Assembly: GCA_000310025.1 (NCBI GenBank)
Contig: FN649728.1
Coordinates: 5,564,761-5,628,760, forward strand
DNA: 64,000 nt
Direction of reading: 5' to 3'
Source of the DNA: Ectocarpus siliculosus
Taxonomy: Eukaryota; Sar; Phaeophyceae; Ectocarpales; Ectocarpaceae
Positions 21,294 to 33,523 of the stretch are shown piece by piece (positions within the stretch are counted from its first letter, which is position 1; every line of letters begins with the position of its first letter). The notes below the pieces were generated by a model that saw only the letters and a program-made list of their open reading frames with translations, was not told the DNA's origin and ran no database searches. Position numbers and translations under genes: made by a program.

Positions 21294-24200
21294 CTAAACA
21301 AAGCCCGAGTCCTTCAGATTGCTCCGCAGGATAACGTCCTTGCACGAGTTGAAGACGAAGTTCACGTTCTCTGTGTCGGTGGCGCAGGTCACGTGGTGAT
21401 AGACTTCTCTCTCTGGATTTTGGTTCACCTAAAATCGGGGATACACGCAACCATCCGGCGGGCGGGTGCGCGTAAATAGTTGGTGTAAAGGATACAACTC
21501 TGGGGTGGGCTCACGAGAGCAAAGCTGCCATCACGGAGTGTGATGCGAGATGAAAATAAAGCAGAGGGAGGCAGGACCAACCCACAGCAGTTGGCTGCCA
21601 GCTGCGGCGTGTGACGTTTCCCAAAAGGCCCAACAGCTCACGCAGCTGGTGTGTTTTTCGACTCGAACACCCCATCGAACTTCAACGATCCAAAAAACGC
21701 GAGGTTGAAACAGAACATATAAAGTCATCAACGAAAAACAAAAATGCGGACGGGGTGCCGTTATTTGCCCCCAAGACGTGGGGGTATCAAACATAGCATG
21801 TGTCTTGAGATATTGCATATAAAACAATTGCCCTCTTGTTCAACAAGCGTAACGTCTCCATCTTGGGGATTCGCTTGCTATTGTGGAGTAAAAGCTCCTC
21901 TGTCGATTTTCGCCCGCGGTCCCAAAAATACGAGAACCTACCTCTCTGTGCAGGTAGGTCCACACGGTGACCGCGTGCGGTTAGTCCCGTGGAGAAGCTA
22001 AACAAATTCCGTAGGCAATATATAAGGCACCACACACTCTGCACCCATTTTCAAAGCTCGAGTACTCCACGATAGAAAGGTTGGCCGGCGGCGCCGACGA
22101 TGGCGTCCTACGAACCGTCTCGCCGAGAGCCTTCCGAAAACGAATCGTTTTGATTTACATATGCGTCCTCTTCGTTCATCGAGAAATTGAGAGCCATTTT
22201 TGAAAATCGGTCCAGGAGGGTGTGGTATCTTACGTTTTTGACTGCCGTAGGGTTTTTGGCGGTTTCATGAAAAAAGCGGCACTTCCCGTCGGTCGCTCAA
22301 AAAAAAAAAACGGTATGACGTCACGTTCTTCACCTTGAGGAACAGCGAAAGGAAGTAGGCCTTCCCTGCTTCTTCGTCTCTAGGCTCCCCCGTGAAGTCC
22401 GCCCACTTCTCGACACTCTTGATGTCCACCTGACAAGAAGAAGAGCGACACATCGGGACGGGGGGGGGGGGGGATGAGTCGGGGCAGTAGCGGTGGCCCA
22501 CCTTTGTCGGTCGCCCCTGAAGATAACCAACACGAAAAATCAACAGCATTGGATAGGCCAGAGGGTAGCAGTTCAAACCGAGACCACACGCGGCCCCGCT
22601 TCAAACCCTAGAGCTCCATAGCGGGTGTACAATGTTCCTAGCATCGGCGACAGAAACTGCCTCCCTTTGCGGTCAACCATCCCAAGCTTACACAAGCGAA
22701 ACAGCCCTTTCCGCCGTGCGTACCCCTGTGGGGCGAGCCCCTCGGCTCGAAAGAAGACGCACACAACAGAGACTGGCCCTAAAAACAACACCGATTCCGG
22801 GATGCACTACCCGCCGGACATCTCTACAGCGACTCCCCTTCCAGGATGGAGGAGAACGCCATAACCGGCGGCTTCAAAATCGACGCGTTGTACAAAAACC
22901 AGTACGAACCGGGTGTGCGTGCACACAGCGGCGAGGGCGCCGCAATCTTACCGCTTGCTGCGGACCAATCCATTCTTGGGTTTATCCTCGCTCAGACCGC
23001 TCCACCACTCGCCCCACCCGCCGCTCTGCTTGCTCAACCCATCCCAACCCCAAAACCCAACGCGCCCAGGGCCTCAACCTAACGTGCTCAACTCGCAACC
23101 AAAACCAACCCCAACTCTGCTGCTTCTCACCCGCTGTATCTTTTCTGCGAAGAGATCCTTCTTGTTGAGGAAGAGGATCATGGAGGACTCGCTGAAGAAG
23201 CGGTTGTTGCAAATCTCGTTGAAGAGGTCCATCGCCTCGGTCATCCTGCACCGCCGACCGACCCACAACGAGGATGACGGAACCAAGACGGGAGGAGACG
23301 GTTTCGTCCGTTTCAACCATGGATATCATGCGTGCGTCGTTTGAAACCCTTTCTCCTGTGTGCTGCAACAAGCGTGCTGCAACAAGCGTGCTGCTGCTGC
23401 TGCTGCTGTAGATAGGTGAGTGCTACCTGCGCTACCCCTAATTGGCTAGCGGTAGGTCGTTTTTCAAGTACAGCCGACGACGTGTGCTAAACATGTACAA
23501 AAAAAAAAAAAAGAAACACCACCGGTCGATCTATAACCACAATAGTACAATAGTCGAAAGACTCGAAATAAGAAGTCAAGTACCCAGCCGGTTGTCCTCC
23601 ACTCACTGAAAAGACTCCAACACATCCCTTTCGACTTGAGGTTATATCTCGAATGGGTAGTCTTTCTGCGAGGCTATACTTACTTTCTAAATAGAGTCGA
23701 AAGACGTGCTCAAGTCTTTCAGTGAGCGATACATACACGACCAATCTGTGTCGGTGTGTCCATCATCCTGCACGATGACGAAGGCGGTTTCGTTCCAACC
23801 GTCATGAGTTAGTTGTGACCTCGTCACACTCGCTTTTTTTTTTTTTTCTTAATATGACACAACGAATCCATCTCTATCTATAGAAGAAAAGAGTCTGAGA
23901 CAGATTAGCAATGAAGCCATAGCGTCAGAAAGTACCCGTATGTCTACGATTTCCCAGACAGCATGTATAGGGACATCTCCCCCTGTGGGTAACATGTATA
24001 ATCACAGAAAAGACTGTAACACCCGTTCGAGATAAAAAAATCTGTGTCGCTCATCATCCGGACCGAAAGACCACCACGACGGTTTCGTTCCAACCATGCA
24101 CACATACGTACGTGTACGTACGTACTTCGTTGTGACGTCGTCACACAGCTGTGTCAGAGAAGACGGGGTTCAACAGCGGGTACCATGCATGCTGTACCTT

Positions 24201-27200
24201 GTTTGTGAAGTCATACACAACTCTTGCTGTCCGATCGGTACGTGCCGGTCATCCGCACGGCCCGCTTTTCAACCATGGGTAGGTACCGTATCGTATCGTA
24301 CGTGCGTTGTCGTGACGTCACACGGGTTTGCAAACCTGTGCCGGGGGTTCACACTACCGAGTGGCAGCGCTTCTTCCCGGGATATTTTTCGCTTGCCATC
24401 CTCGGTTGCACATCCTCACCCCCTTCAGCCCATCACACACACCACCCATTGCTCTATATACCGTCAGTCTTCCCAAATCAGGCAAAATTAGGCCTCTGCT
24501 CGGGACATTTTCGCTGGCCTGTAATGAGGAACGTCCTGCCATGCTTCCCCATAGCACGACCCAGTCAGTGCCTCTACAGCACTCCAAATCTTGGCACCGA
24601 AACACCTCTTCATTTTCGTAGCGGACGAAAAATTGACTATGGGTGGCATACAATCAATACATTCATAAAAATGAGCATAGATATATTTAAAAGACATACA
24701 AAAACCTGCTACAATACATAACCGGACGGATATATTTTGCACTTACCGGTTGGTCGAGGCGTCCTCGAACAGGCACTGGTCGTACTCCGACAGTGCCGCC
24801 ACGAAGATGACGGCGGTCACATTGTCGAAACAGTGGATCCACTTCTTGCGCTCGTTACGCTGGCCCCCGACGTCGTACATCTCGAACGTCGACCCGTCGA
24901 TCTCGTACCTATTTTGTTATGTGTGTAATAAGCGTTGTACCCGTGTGCGTGTGTTTGTAACAATACGGGCGCCTTCCGTGGGTCGCATTCTTGTGTTTTC
25001 CATCACGAAAAAATGCAAACAACAAGTCAACCCCAAAATCCATGTAAGCGCGAGTGGTGACACCTACTTTTCTCGTCCACTACTTCAAAGTGCAAAGAAA
25101 AACAAAACCCATTTGTAGCGCGCGGTCGCATTCTTTGATTCATCACCGTAAAAAAAAAGTGAACAAACAAAATCTATGACGGCGCTATCCTCACGTCTCA
25201 CCGCTCTGTTACGATGCCGGAGGTGCGCACGCGAGAGTAGAGGACGTCCTGCTGGGTGGCGACAAAGTCGTCCTGTTTGATCCGCTCCATCTCGTTGAAG
25301 AAATACTTGACCGATTCCACGATCTGGTACTCGGCTCTCCGCTCCCACACCTGCACAAACAAAAAAAATCCGAAATCAAGGGGGGGGGGCGGGTTGATGG
25401 TCCGTGTCTTCTAAGGGAAGCTTGGCCGAATGCCGGGTCTACCAGAATTCGATACTTGCTCCTAAGCCACAACAAAACAACGACATACAAAGAAGACGAC
25501 AAGGGCGGCCTTACCCTCAACATGGCGGGGTCAGACCACACGTCCTGGATGGCTTGCCCTAGCTCCATGTCGATCGCGGCACTGTCTTCGCAGTCCACCA
25601 CCAGCTTGAACGACTCCGGGCATGCCACGTTTTCCTGATAAAATACACCGAGAAAAAAAAAAGGGACGTTGCCGACATTCGCAGGAACGAAATAATCAAC
25701 AAGTTAAAGCACCCGAGTTCACAAAAAAGTAGCATAAGAACATTACACGCGTTGGACCGCTGTCCTTCATACAGAGAGACACGCGTATTGCACCTTTGTT
25801 GGCGCAATTTGTTTTCTTTAATTTTTGGTTTCCATCACTACAAAAAAACCAACGCTCCAGCCCGTGTGGTTCACACACAAGGTTTACTTCCGGTGAGGAC
25901 CCCAACCCAAGTTGCTCCGCTAAACCGAATATCGCTTCGCAACACTCTCTCACACGAGCGTACCGGCCGGGCCCCCTGAGAGAAAAGGAAAAGGGGTCTG
26001 AGATTTTTTTCCAGAAACACGTTTGACACACGTTTTGTCTTCGGAGACAACAAAAGAAAAAAAGAAAACATTCGGTGCCAGCGGCGACCGTCAAATACAT
26101 GTGGAGGCCAGCGCATGGTATGATTGCGATCGACTACTCTTTGGCTCGCAGGCCCGAAATGAGCCAGAGCCTGATTGGTCTATGGTTTCTCGCCACAAGG
26201 CAGGTGCACAAAGGAGAAAGGAGAACCTCTTTGGACCGAAAAATTAATCTGCGTTAGACAGTGGCCCCGTTCGCCCTATGTCCCCCCCGCGACAGCTATG
26301 CCCAAAGCAAAATGTTCTGCTCCGGAGAACCAAACAAAGTGGCACGCACACAAGACGGCAGCATCCAAAAACACATGCTCTCCATCAGACGCAAGGCGGG
26401 CTGCGACGACGCTCCCCTAGCATGGGCGTTGCCCGCGACTACCCCACGCGCCACCAACAGAAGCCCCTGACTACGAATAGTCTGGATGGCAGCTTAATTC
26501 GGCTCTTAAACACCTCACCCGCCACCCCAGGGCCATGGTCACAAAACATCTGCACGGAACCCGCTACCCTCTACCCTCTACAAAACTAACTGACCTCTTC
26601 GCCAAGGAGAGTCGCCTGCTCCACGAGAATCTTCATGCTCATGATTGTATTGCTGTACACCACAGGCGTCATCTGCTTCTTCTCTTCCGCGGAGACAACC
26701 CCGAAAAGGATCTGAGAAAAAAAAGAAGAAAAAAAAAGCGTGGGGGCGGGTGGGGCATACTCATGTTTTGAATGCCTTAGCTGTTGACCGTGCGTGCTCG
26801 AGAGGATGGCAAGTGGGGGCAGGGGGGAAAACAACAACAAAATTGGCATTGCTGGGATCGACGAATGAATCATAAAACAAAATGAATACCAAGAGAGAAC
26901 GGAAGTGCTAACGGGGGAGGGGGGGGAGGAGACAGGTGAGAAAAAAAAGGACGCACGGATCGAGAAAAAGCGCCACTAGCGTTGTGGTCGTCTCGTGTTG
27001 AAACCAGGGTGAGGCGAAAAAAACAGGGCAAGGGCGGGCGCTCTCAAACGTGCTTGCCCTTACAGGAAAATTGACACACTGACAGTGCATTTCCTTCGAG
27101 ATGAAGAAGCACATCTTCCACTCCGAACAGAGGTACACCACCGAAAGAACATTCCTGACTACGGTTCTTTCGTTCCACAGTTTCGTCATTTTACCCTGGT

Positions 27201-29044
27201 CGTCTTGCTTGTCTCTGAAAATGATGCGCAGCATCACACGTATCCGTTTCGGCTCATCGCGTGACATCACGCGAAAAAAAAAGAAATGATTTGGCATCGT
27301 TCAGGGACTCCCACCAATCACACGACCTACCATCCAATGCTCGCAACAACACCAGGGAACTTGTTTGAAACCATGGGGGGACTGGTTTGTCCTTCCGCAC
27401 AGCGTCCATTCACCCCCCGCTATGCACCCAACGAAACTTCCATTTGCCTCTTCGTGCAAAAGGGCGGAGTTCCGCTCCGACCGGGCTACCGTACGCAGCA
27501 CGCACAGGAAAAGTGCTGAAACCTACCGAAAGAAGAGAAAAAAAAAAAAAAAAACACGCGCGAAAGAAAAAGAGGGGGGGGGGGGGGGGGGTCTGCTGCT
27601 GTCGCGGAGCTATCCATACCTTCATCTGCTTGAAGATGGTGGATTTGCCTGACTCTCCCGCTCCCAACAGCAGCAGCTTTATCTTCTCCTGCTCCTTCTG
27701 GAAGGCCGCTGCGTTCGCGGCTTCCACTTCCTTCGTCTGGAGGTAAAAAAAAAACAACGCGGGAGTAGGAGAGCAAGGTCAAAACACTCACAAACAGGAG
27801 GGTCAGCTCGATTCTTGTGAGTGCCGCACAGGAATACATAGTTTACCACAATGGCTGGTTGTGATTTGTTTTTGTTTCTTGGGCTTTTTTTTTCTTCTTC
27901 AGATTTGGGGACCCAGGCCGACAAAGTAGAGAGAGCGTGGTCAACACACACACAACCAGCAGCGGCGGCTCGTTTGGCCGCATTGGAATAAATAGCGTAC
28001 CATGATGGGTGGGTGGGTTCTGTTTTTTGTTGTTTGGACTTTTCCAGTTTTGGGGACGCAGTAGTATAGCAATACGATGAGAGACGCGGCCCCGTTGCGC
28101 AGTCCGCGATTCGAGAGCCAAATTTAGGCCAACCGCTACTTGAAACACACGCACACAAACATGAAACCGTCGTTTCACCGCGTGAGTGCGAAAGTGCCAG
28201 CATCGTACGTACGGCGGGCGTTGCCCACGCGTACAAAAAGGTACCAGTATGCCCTCAAGAACAAATCGTAGAAAACCCGCATTCAGCGCTGATTGGTCCA
28301 GTGGTTTCACGTCGGTCGCTCACAGCACGCAAAGCAGTCGTTGCATGGTTGTGCCAAAATGCCATTCCCCTTTTGTTTCGGGTCACGGACAGTGGACAGT
28401 AATGGGTATATGCCCGCAAAACACACCAGAAAACATCCGGACATATATATTTGATAACCTGACGTCGGTGCTGGCGGCATTTCTGGTCATGGCACGTGCC
28501 TGATGCGCAAATAAAAAAAAGGGTGAAGAAAACGGAAGGAAGAACAAGGGGAGGAAGACATGCCACACCGAGCGGAGGGAGGGCGCACAAACGATACTGC
28601 TGTAATACATAATTTACGATTTACACGCTGTCGGTAGTGGCAGTGCCGTTGATTGGCGTGAGTACAGCCATCTACAACAGTCGGTTTGCGGTGGTGATCA
28701 TAACATGATGACGTCACGATGACGTCATGGCAGCCGCTGGCCGGCGTTTCGCCACGGGTCACGAAAAAAAAAACACACACACACACACAAACACACAGTC
28801 GACCTACCATAGCGACAATTGCTCATCACTCCTTCAACCGTTTTTTTCCCATCGGCAACAAGAACTTTGCGTGTGTTGACGAGACAAAAAAACAAACAAC
28901 CCGCGACGCTCTCCCCTGTCGTAACCGAGACACGCGAAACGGAACAAGCACACATGAACAAAAAAAAAAACGTGAAACCGCCAGACTGACCTTTCTCAAC
29001 GCCTCCTTATCCTCCGCGGACATCTTGCTCGAGCAGATCCCCAT
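21294..29044 (-). CDS. Heterotrimeric G-protein alpha subunit, complete, 9 exons, 354 aa
   Basis: Exons: 29044-28991, 27736-27620, 26711-26595, 25634-25515, 25350-25202, 24908-24747, 23245-23131, 22429-22334, 21428-21294; all phases agree. The start has A at -3 and G at +4. The N-terminus MGICSSK offers Gly2 for myristoylation and Cys4 for palmitoylation, placing it at the inner membrane. G1 is GAGESGKST (residues 43-51). Switch I is SRVRTSGI with the catalytic Arg; G3 is DVGGQR with the catalytic Gln; G4 is NKKD; G5 is TCAT. The helical domain is encoded mainly by exons 3-5. It should bind GTP, couple receptors to effectors and hydrolyse GTP. The C-terminus is NLKDSGFV: no Cys at -4, the site ADP-ribosylated by pertussis toxin in Gi-type subunits. 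Length is typical. Introns carry several MITE-like repeats. Confidence 0.97.
21500..21690 (+). repeat. ~200-bp dispersed repeat, copy 1 (pair with 62487-62695)
   Basis: Shares with 62487-62695 the blocks GAGCTCAC/GGGCTCACGAGAGC, TGATGCG..GATG, ACCA(A/G)CCCACAG, TTGGCTGCCAGCTGC, GACGTTTCC, CTCACGC..CTGG.GTGTTTTT and GACTCG.AACA. It lies in the last intron of G-alpha; the partner lies in a TBCCD1 intron. Confidence 0.65.
22025..22256. mobile_element. CCGTAGGT-family MITE, copy 1 (G-alpha intron 8)
   Basis: The right end reads GGTCCAGGAGGGTGTGGTATC..CTGCCGTAGG. The left part has TTTTCAAAGCTCGAGTACTCC, as in the copy at 52118. The middle has CGTCTCGCCGAGAGCCTTCC, shared with the copies at 39229 and 47995. 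The left terminal repeat is decayed. Confidence 0.65.
23560..23745. mobile_element. Diverged relative of the 11537 MITE (G-alpha intron 6)
   Basis: Shares ACTCACTGAAAAGACTCCA.CACATCCC, TTCGACT, ATATCTCGAATGGGTAGTC and TTTCTGCG with 11537-11788. It also has a second inverted GAAAGAC..TCAGTGAG segment. The termini do not match cleanly, so the ends are uncertain. Confidence 0.6.
23843..23995 (+). repeat. Dispersed repeat (AATCCATCTCTAT family), copy 2
   Basis: Nearly identical to 4563-4745 from TTAATATGACA through GTCTACGATTTCCCAGACAG to GGGACATCTCCCC and GTGGGTAAC. In the same G-alpha intron as the MITE just to its left. Confidence 0.75.
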
Positions 29045-32000
29045 CTTGGTCTGCTTTGCCGATCGACCTCCAAGAAGCGAGCACGGCTGGTATTCTTCTG
29101 CTGCTGCTGTGTTTGTTGGCCGAACCGCAGCAAGCAAGATATCCCTCACCGCAGACCGACGTCACCAGAGGCAATCGAAAAGGTCCCTCGTGTACCCTTG
29201 TCTGTCGAAGCGAAGGGGTACTCCCTCTCCGTCCCTTAGGCAAGCGCGCGTCTCACGCCGCCTTCTACCTGCCGTAGTTTCCCCTTCCGGCAACTCCCGA
29301 ACAGGCCAAACAAAGCTGGAGACACAGCTGGCGTGGCGTCTTTTTCCTTCCCAACCACCAGAGCACGAGAGCTGCTGGGTGGTACAGGGGGCGTTAGCGG
29401 CAGCAGCAGTAGTGGCAGCAGCAGCAACGGCAGGAGAAAAGACTTTACTCTTGGTGCAGAACAGGGGGGGCAGTCACGTTGCGATAAAAACACGCGAGCG
29501 ATGCCTGCAAAAGGGAGAGGAAATCGAACAAAATGTGCAGCGCAACAACCCACTAGACTGTGGCAATACTACCGGTGCTACGCAAGCAGATATACAGCAG
29601 CAGCAGCACCTACAGCAAGCAGAGGTGCTGGGTGCAACCACTCCGCGATATTAGTTACGATGTCACCACCATGTCGTGGTGAATGTAGTCTATGCTGACA
29701 CGCTGGGCACACGGTACGGTACGCAGCTCGGGCACCGGGGGACCCCGCGCACTATTAGATCCACAGGGAATGTACCAAAACGCTTCTCTCTGTTCTTCTC
29801 ATGCGTACAAACTTGGACATGAAGAAACTGAGCCAAAAAAACTATCTAAGAACTTGAGCACATTTTTTTTAGCTTGGTTAACCACCCCTTTTACATAAAA
29901 ACTCGTGTAGGGGCCATTCGTAGCATGACCCTAGGGAATAAGAACGCCTGCCTGTACGTAAGTGCGGGTAATTTCAGTGCAATGGCCGTGCGCCCCGGAC
30001 GGCAAGCCCCAACGAGTCAACGGGAGACGGCACGCTTCGTACCGGGGGCCAAAACAACAAAACATGGCCTACAGAGTATTTCAGCTGCTGTACGTCGCTA
30101 CTCGACTCGTGTGATTCCTCTCGGCGGGCAAACGTGCGTGGTAGGCACCGACATTTGTTTCAACCCTATATAGAAGACGTGAAAGAAAAAAATGAGTCCA
30201 GCGAGAAAAGGATGAAGGCCTTCGATATGGCGCAAAAACTCAAAGCGGATGGATGATGACGGCATCGTAGCAGAATTTTCTTTGCTGGCGAACGTCCGTT
30301 CATGTAGTCTTGTCTCTACGAACGCGCGCAGATCCTTCCTATAGGTCTATTTAGCTTTATAGCCTCTACAAACCCGGGCAAGTAGCAAATCACCAAACAG
30401 CAAAAAAAATAAAAAAAAACAAACAGAAAAATGTCGACCAGACGGAATGTTCTTCCAGGGAAACCAACCATCTTGATTCAACACAATCCTGACAACCGCG
30501 ACACCAGGCCTACCATGCAATCTCTGTCACCACGAAGTTTGGCCGTCCGGACCCTGAAAATGGTAAAACACACACGGACTTGCAAGGGATGTCTATCGCA
30601 TTTTCAACTAGATTTCTGATGGCTCTACAATAGCATTTTTGTGACCACGGACCAAGTCTTCGCTAGATTTTGGGAAAAGCAACTGACATATGAGTTTATT
30701 GTGAAGACAACAACAACAACTACTACTAAATACTACTACTACTACTACTACTACGAGACGGGTGAGACGTGCGCTACACTGCTGTTCAGTGTTTGTAGAG
30801 TACAATACTTTTCAGGGTGTGTACAATGATTCGGGCTGCTGTTGCAGGATTATTTTTGTCCGTCTTGTGCGGTGGGTGCGCCCTCGTCAGCGGTTGTTCT
30901 TCGATTGCTGGTGTGCTCGCGGTGTTTCGAGAAAGCTGTCTGGTTTTTCTGCCATGATGATGATGATGCCATTCCTTGCTGTCAAATGTCCAAACTCCGG
31001 GAAATTCCCAAGAGCAATATGCTATCTCCTAGAGGCGTCGCTCACAAGTTGAGATCCGTTTTTCATTGCTTTGTTTTTTCGTGTGGGATCACCGCAGTTG
31101 CCCGGCTACACTATCTCGTGTCACCACGAAAAATGTGGGGATTGTCGCCATAATAATTAGAAGTAGGACGAAAGCACACAAAACACACACCCTCGAAAGA
31201 CCATCGTTGCTAGATCGATCGCTCCAGCATCCACCAACACATACATCCCCGACAGCCCGAATGGGTAGTCTTTCTGTGGTCGTACGGACACAAACCTTGC
31301 CAATGCCGAAGAGGGTCGGGTTTGGAAACACTAGTCGGGAGCTCTCCTCCCATGCGTGTGCTGTATCTCGGTTGGCTTTCGCACCCGCTCAGCGGTGGAG
31401 CAATCGACCCTTCAAAGTCGGCGGTCCGGAGAGGCTGCGGCGGTACCTAGGTTACCCTGGGCACACACCGCCTTCAATGTTCTCTACACGCGTCGTCTAC
31501 GGGTCGTTGGTACTCTTGAAGAAAGCAGTAAACGAGAAGAAATCACACAAATATCAGTTGTGTATGTTGAGGACGGTGGTGAAGTCGTCTTTGATGCGCG
31601 CAGAATCATCCACCTACCAACACGGCTGCTGTAGGTTTTGAAAGCGAAACGGTTCGCAGGTCATGCGTGCGACCCGCCTCCCGCCGGTGGGCGGTTGCTT
31701 GGCCTGCACCAACTTCCACCTCTTGAGATACACGTGGCGGGTGTATGAAGCTTAATATCACCGGTCATCGACTGTTGCTGCCGCTAGTACGTTCGATCCA
31801 CAAGCACCACCAGCAGACAGGAGCAACCGCAGCCGATCATCCAGCAGAGTCTCGGGGGAAGGAGGGAACCAAAGCGCCACTGCAACCACAATCCTCGTCT
31901 CCACACAAGCCCGAAAACACGAACAAAAAGCAGTACACATGCGTTCGCAGTCGGGATGCACGCAGCAAGATCCCTCGGGCTTCGTAAAAATAAAAGAGTC

Positions 32001-32855
32001 CAAGATGACAAACGAAGCCAAGATGAACCAACGACGAGGCGACAAACGAGCCATCTTAGACACCAAAAAAATCCGCGGGGTGTAGACAAGAGACTTGAGG
32101 GCACATTCTTGCGGTGTAACCTAGGCCGCCCTCTTCAATAGCGCTACGATACTAGGCCAGCGAGCTCGGATGCCCGCGGCGTGACGGTCGTGTACTGTCT
32201 GAAGCAGCTACCGTAGGTCGTGTTTGGGAATGTTACTCGTTTTAGTCATTTTTCAAGCCTTTCCTCTGCAGCGTGTCTATTATTGTGCGGTCGCCACCGA
32301 ACTAGGGGAGAGATGAGGAGACGGGGATTACACGAACAGAGAGAGAAGCATCACCCATGGCAGAACACACTCCGCAGCTAACTTGGAGCCCGGACGCAGG
32401 GCCTGGAGACAAGCGTGCGTGTGTGCGGAAACGACGTGTGTATGTGTTTTCCTTTACTACTATAGCATCTACCGCGCTCACCGGCTATGTGCGGGTCTGT
32501 GTTTGTGTCCGGCAGTTCGATTGTGTGGTTCGAGCGGTCGCCAAGAGAGAGAGAGAGAGAAAGAGGCAGAGCCATGGTGACATGGGGTCGGCATCTACGT
32601 ATCTTGACAGAGGGTACACGATAGATAGTAGGCAACGAGTCAAGACTAGTCATGGTTTGCTCGTAAGACCTCGCGACGCTTTGGTTCAAGTCTTCCCATG
32701 TCGAGCATCCCGCCGTTCGTTGAGTGCTGCTGTGCTTCAACAGGGGACCTGTAGCAGCAGCCTTTGGCAACAACTCCAGGAAAAGAACAAGCATAATTCA
32801 CGCGCGCAATATGCGAAACAATCCAATGACGCAACACGCCACGGGAGCCCAATGA

Positions 32856-33044
32856 CCTGAGGCGCAAAGGAAGTGCGGGCATCTGGACGAAAACGAACTT
32901 GAGGAGGAAACAGAGCTTGTTGCTTGGGCAGAAGCAAGAAGGAAACTCATGGGGCAGAGGCGAGCGCTTGCTCTTTGGACAACCCACAGCATGGACAAAC
33001 TGGAACACGCAAGTCAAATGGATGATGTTTGCCCGGCGGGATGA
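32856..33044 (+). CDS. Unrecognised coding-like segment
   Basis: An open frame after a possible CCTGAG acceptor contains GHLDENELEEETELVAWAEA followed by RRKLMGQRRALALW and a TGA stop. The charged, helix-like composition differs from the low-complexity frames around it. No start codon, partner exon or family is visible, so it may be the last exon of a small gene, a decayed transposon piece, or chance. Confidence 0.2.
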   Translation, partial: PEAQRKCGHLDENELEEETELVAWAEARRKLMGQRRALALWTTHSMDKLEHASQMDDVCPAG

Positions 33045-33472
33045 TGAATCATCACAATGTTGTACGAATTTATGTGAGATACTAAATGGATAGCCAGCAC
33101 TGCTAGATGCCAAGTTTTGAGGGCTTGAAAGGCACCCCGACTCACAAAAAACGGCCAGTAATAGTCTATTGTAGCCCCAAAGGTCCCTTTTGCGCACCTT
33201 GAAACAATACATACATGCGTGCGACTTCGCCCTCGAGCATCTATTCTGCGATGCAAGCATGTTGACATTGTGCAAGATGGCGCAAAAACATTTTCGGTTC
33301 TGAAACGAAATGAACCTTCATCGAGAGCCGGTACACATAATGAGGGTATGCATGTTAGGTTGGGGGGGCAAAAGTGTCAGAAAAATCTTGAAAAATTCAA
33401 AATCCCGCCAATACAAGGAAGGGGCGAGTGCACTACACGCGAAAAAGTGAAAAATTCAAAAGTGTTAGAAAA

Positions 33473-33523
33473 ATTCGCGCGTGTAGTGCAATTGGAAGAG
33501 ACGAGTGCACTACACGCGCGAAT
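33473..33523. repeat. Perfect 18-bp inverted repeat, 15-nt loop
   Basis: Arms ATTCGCGCGTGTAGTGCA (33473-33490) and TGCACTACACGCGCGAAT (33506-33523). A third copy of GAGTGCACTACACGCG is at 33426-33441, so either downstream arm has an alternative pairing partner. Confidence 0.85.

Noticed and set aside
29333-29698. 121-codon frame upstream of G-alpha
   Set aside because: Driven by CAG and GGC runs in the promoter region; no domain and no splice partners.
31356-31641. Plus-strand segment reading REEITQISVVYVEDGGEVVF
   Set aside because: Mildly protein-like but with no start, splice partner or family; too weak to list as a gene.
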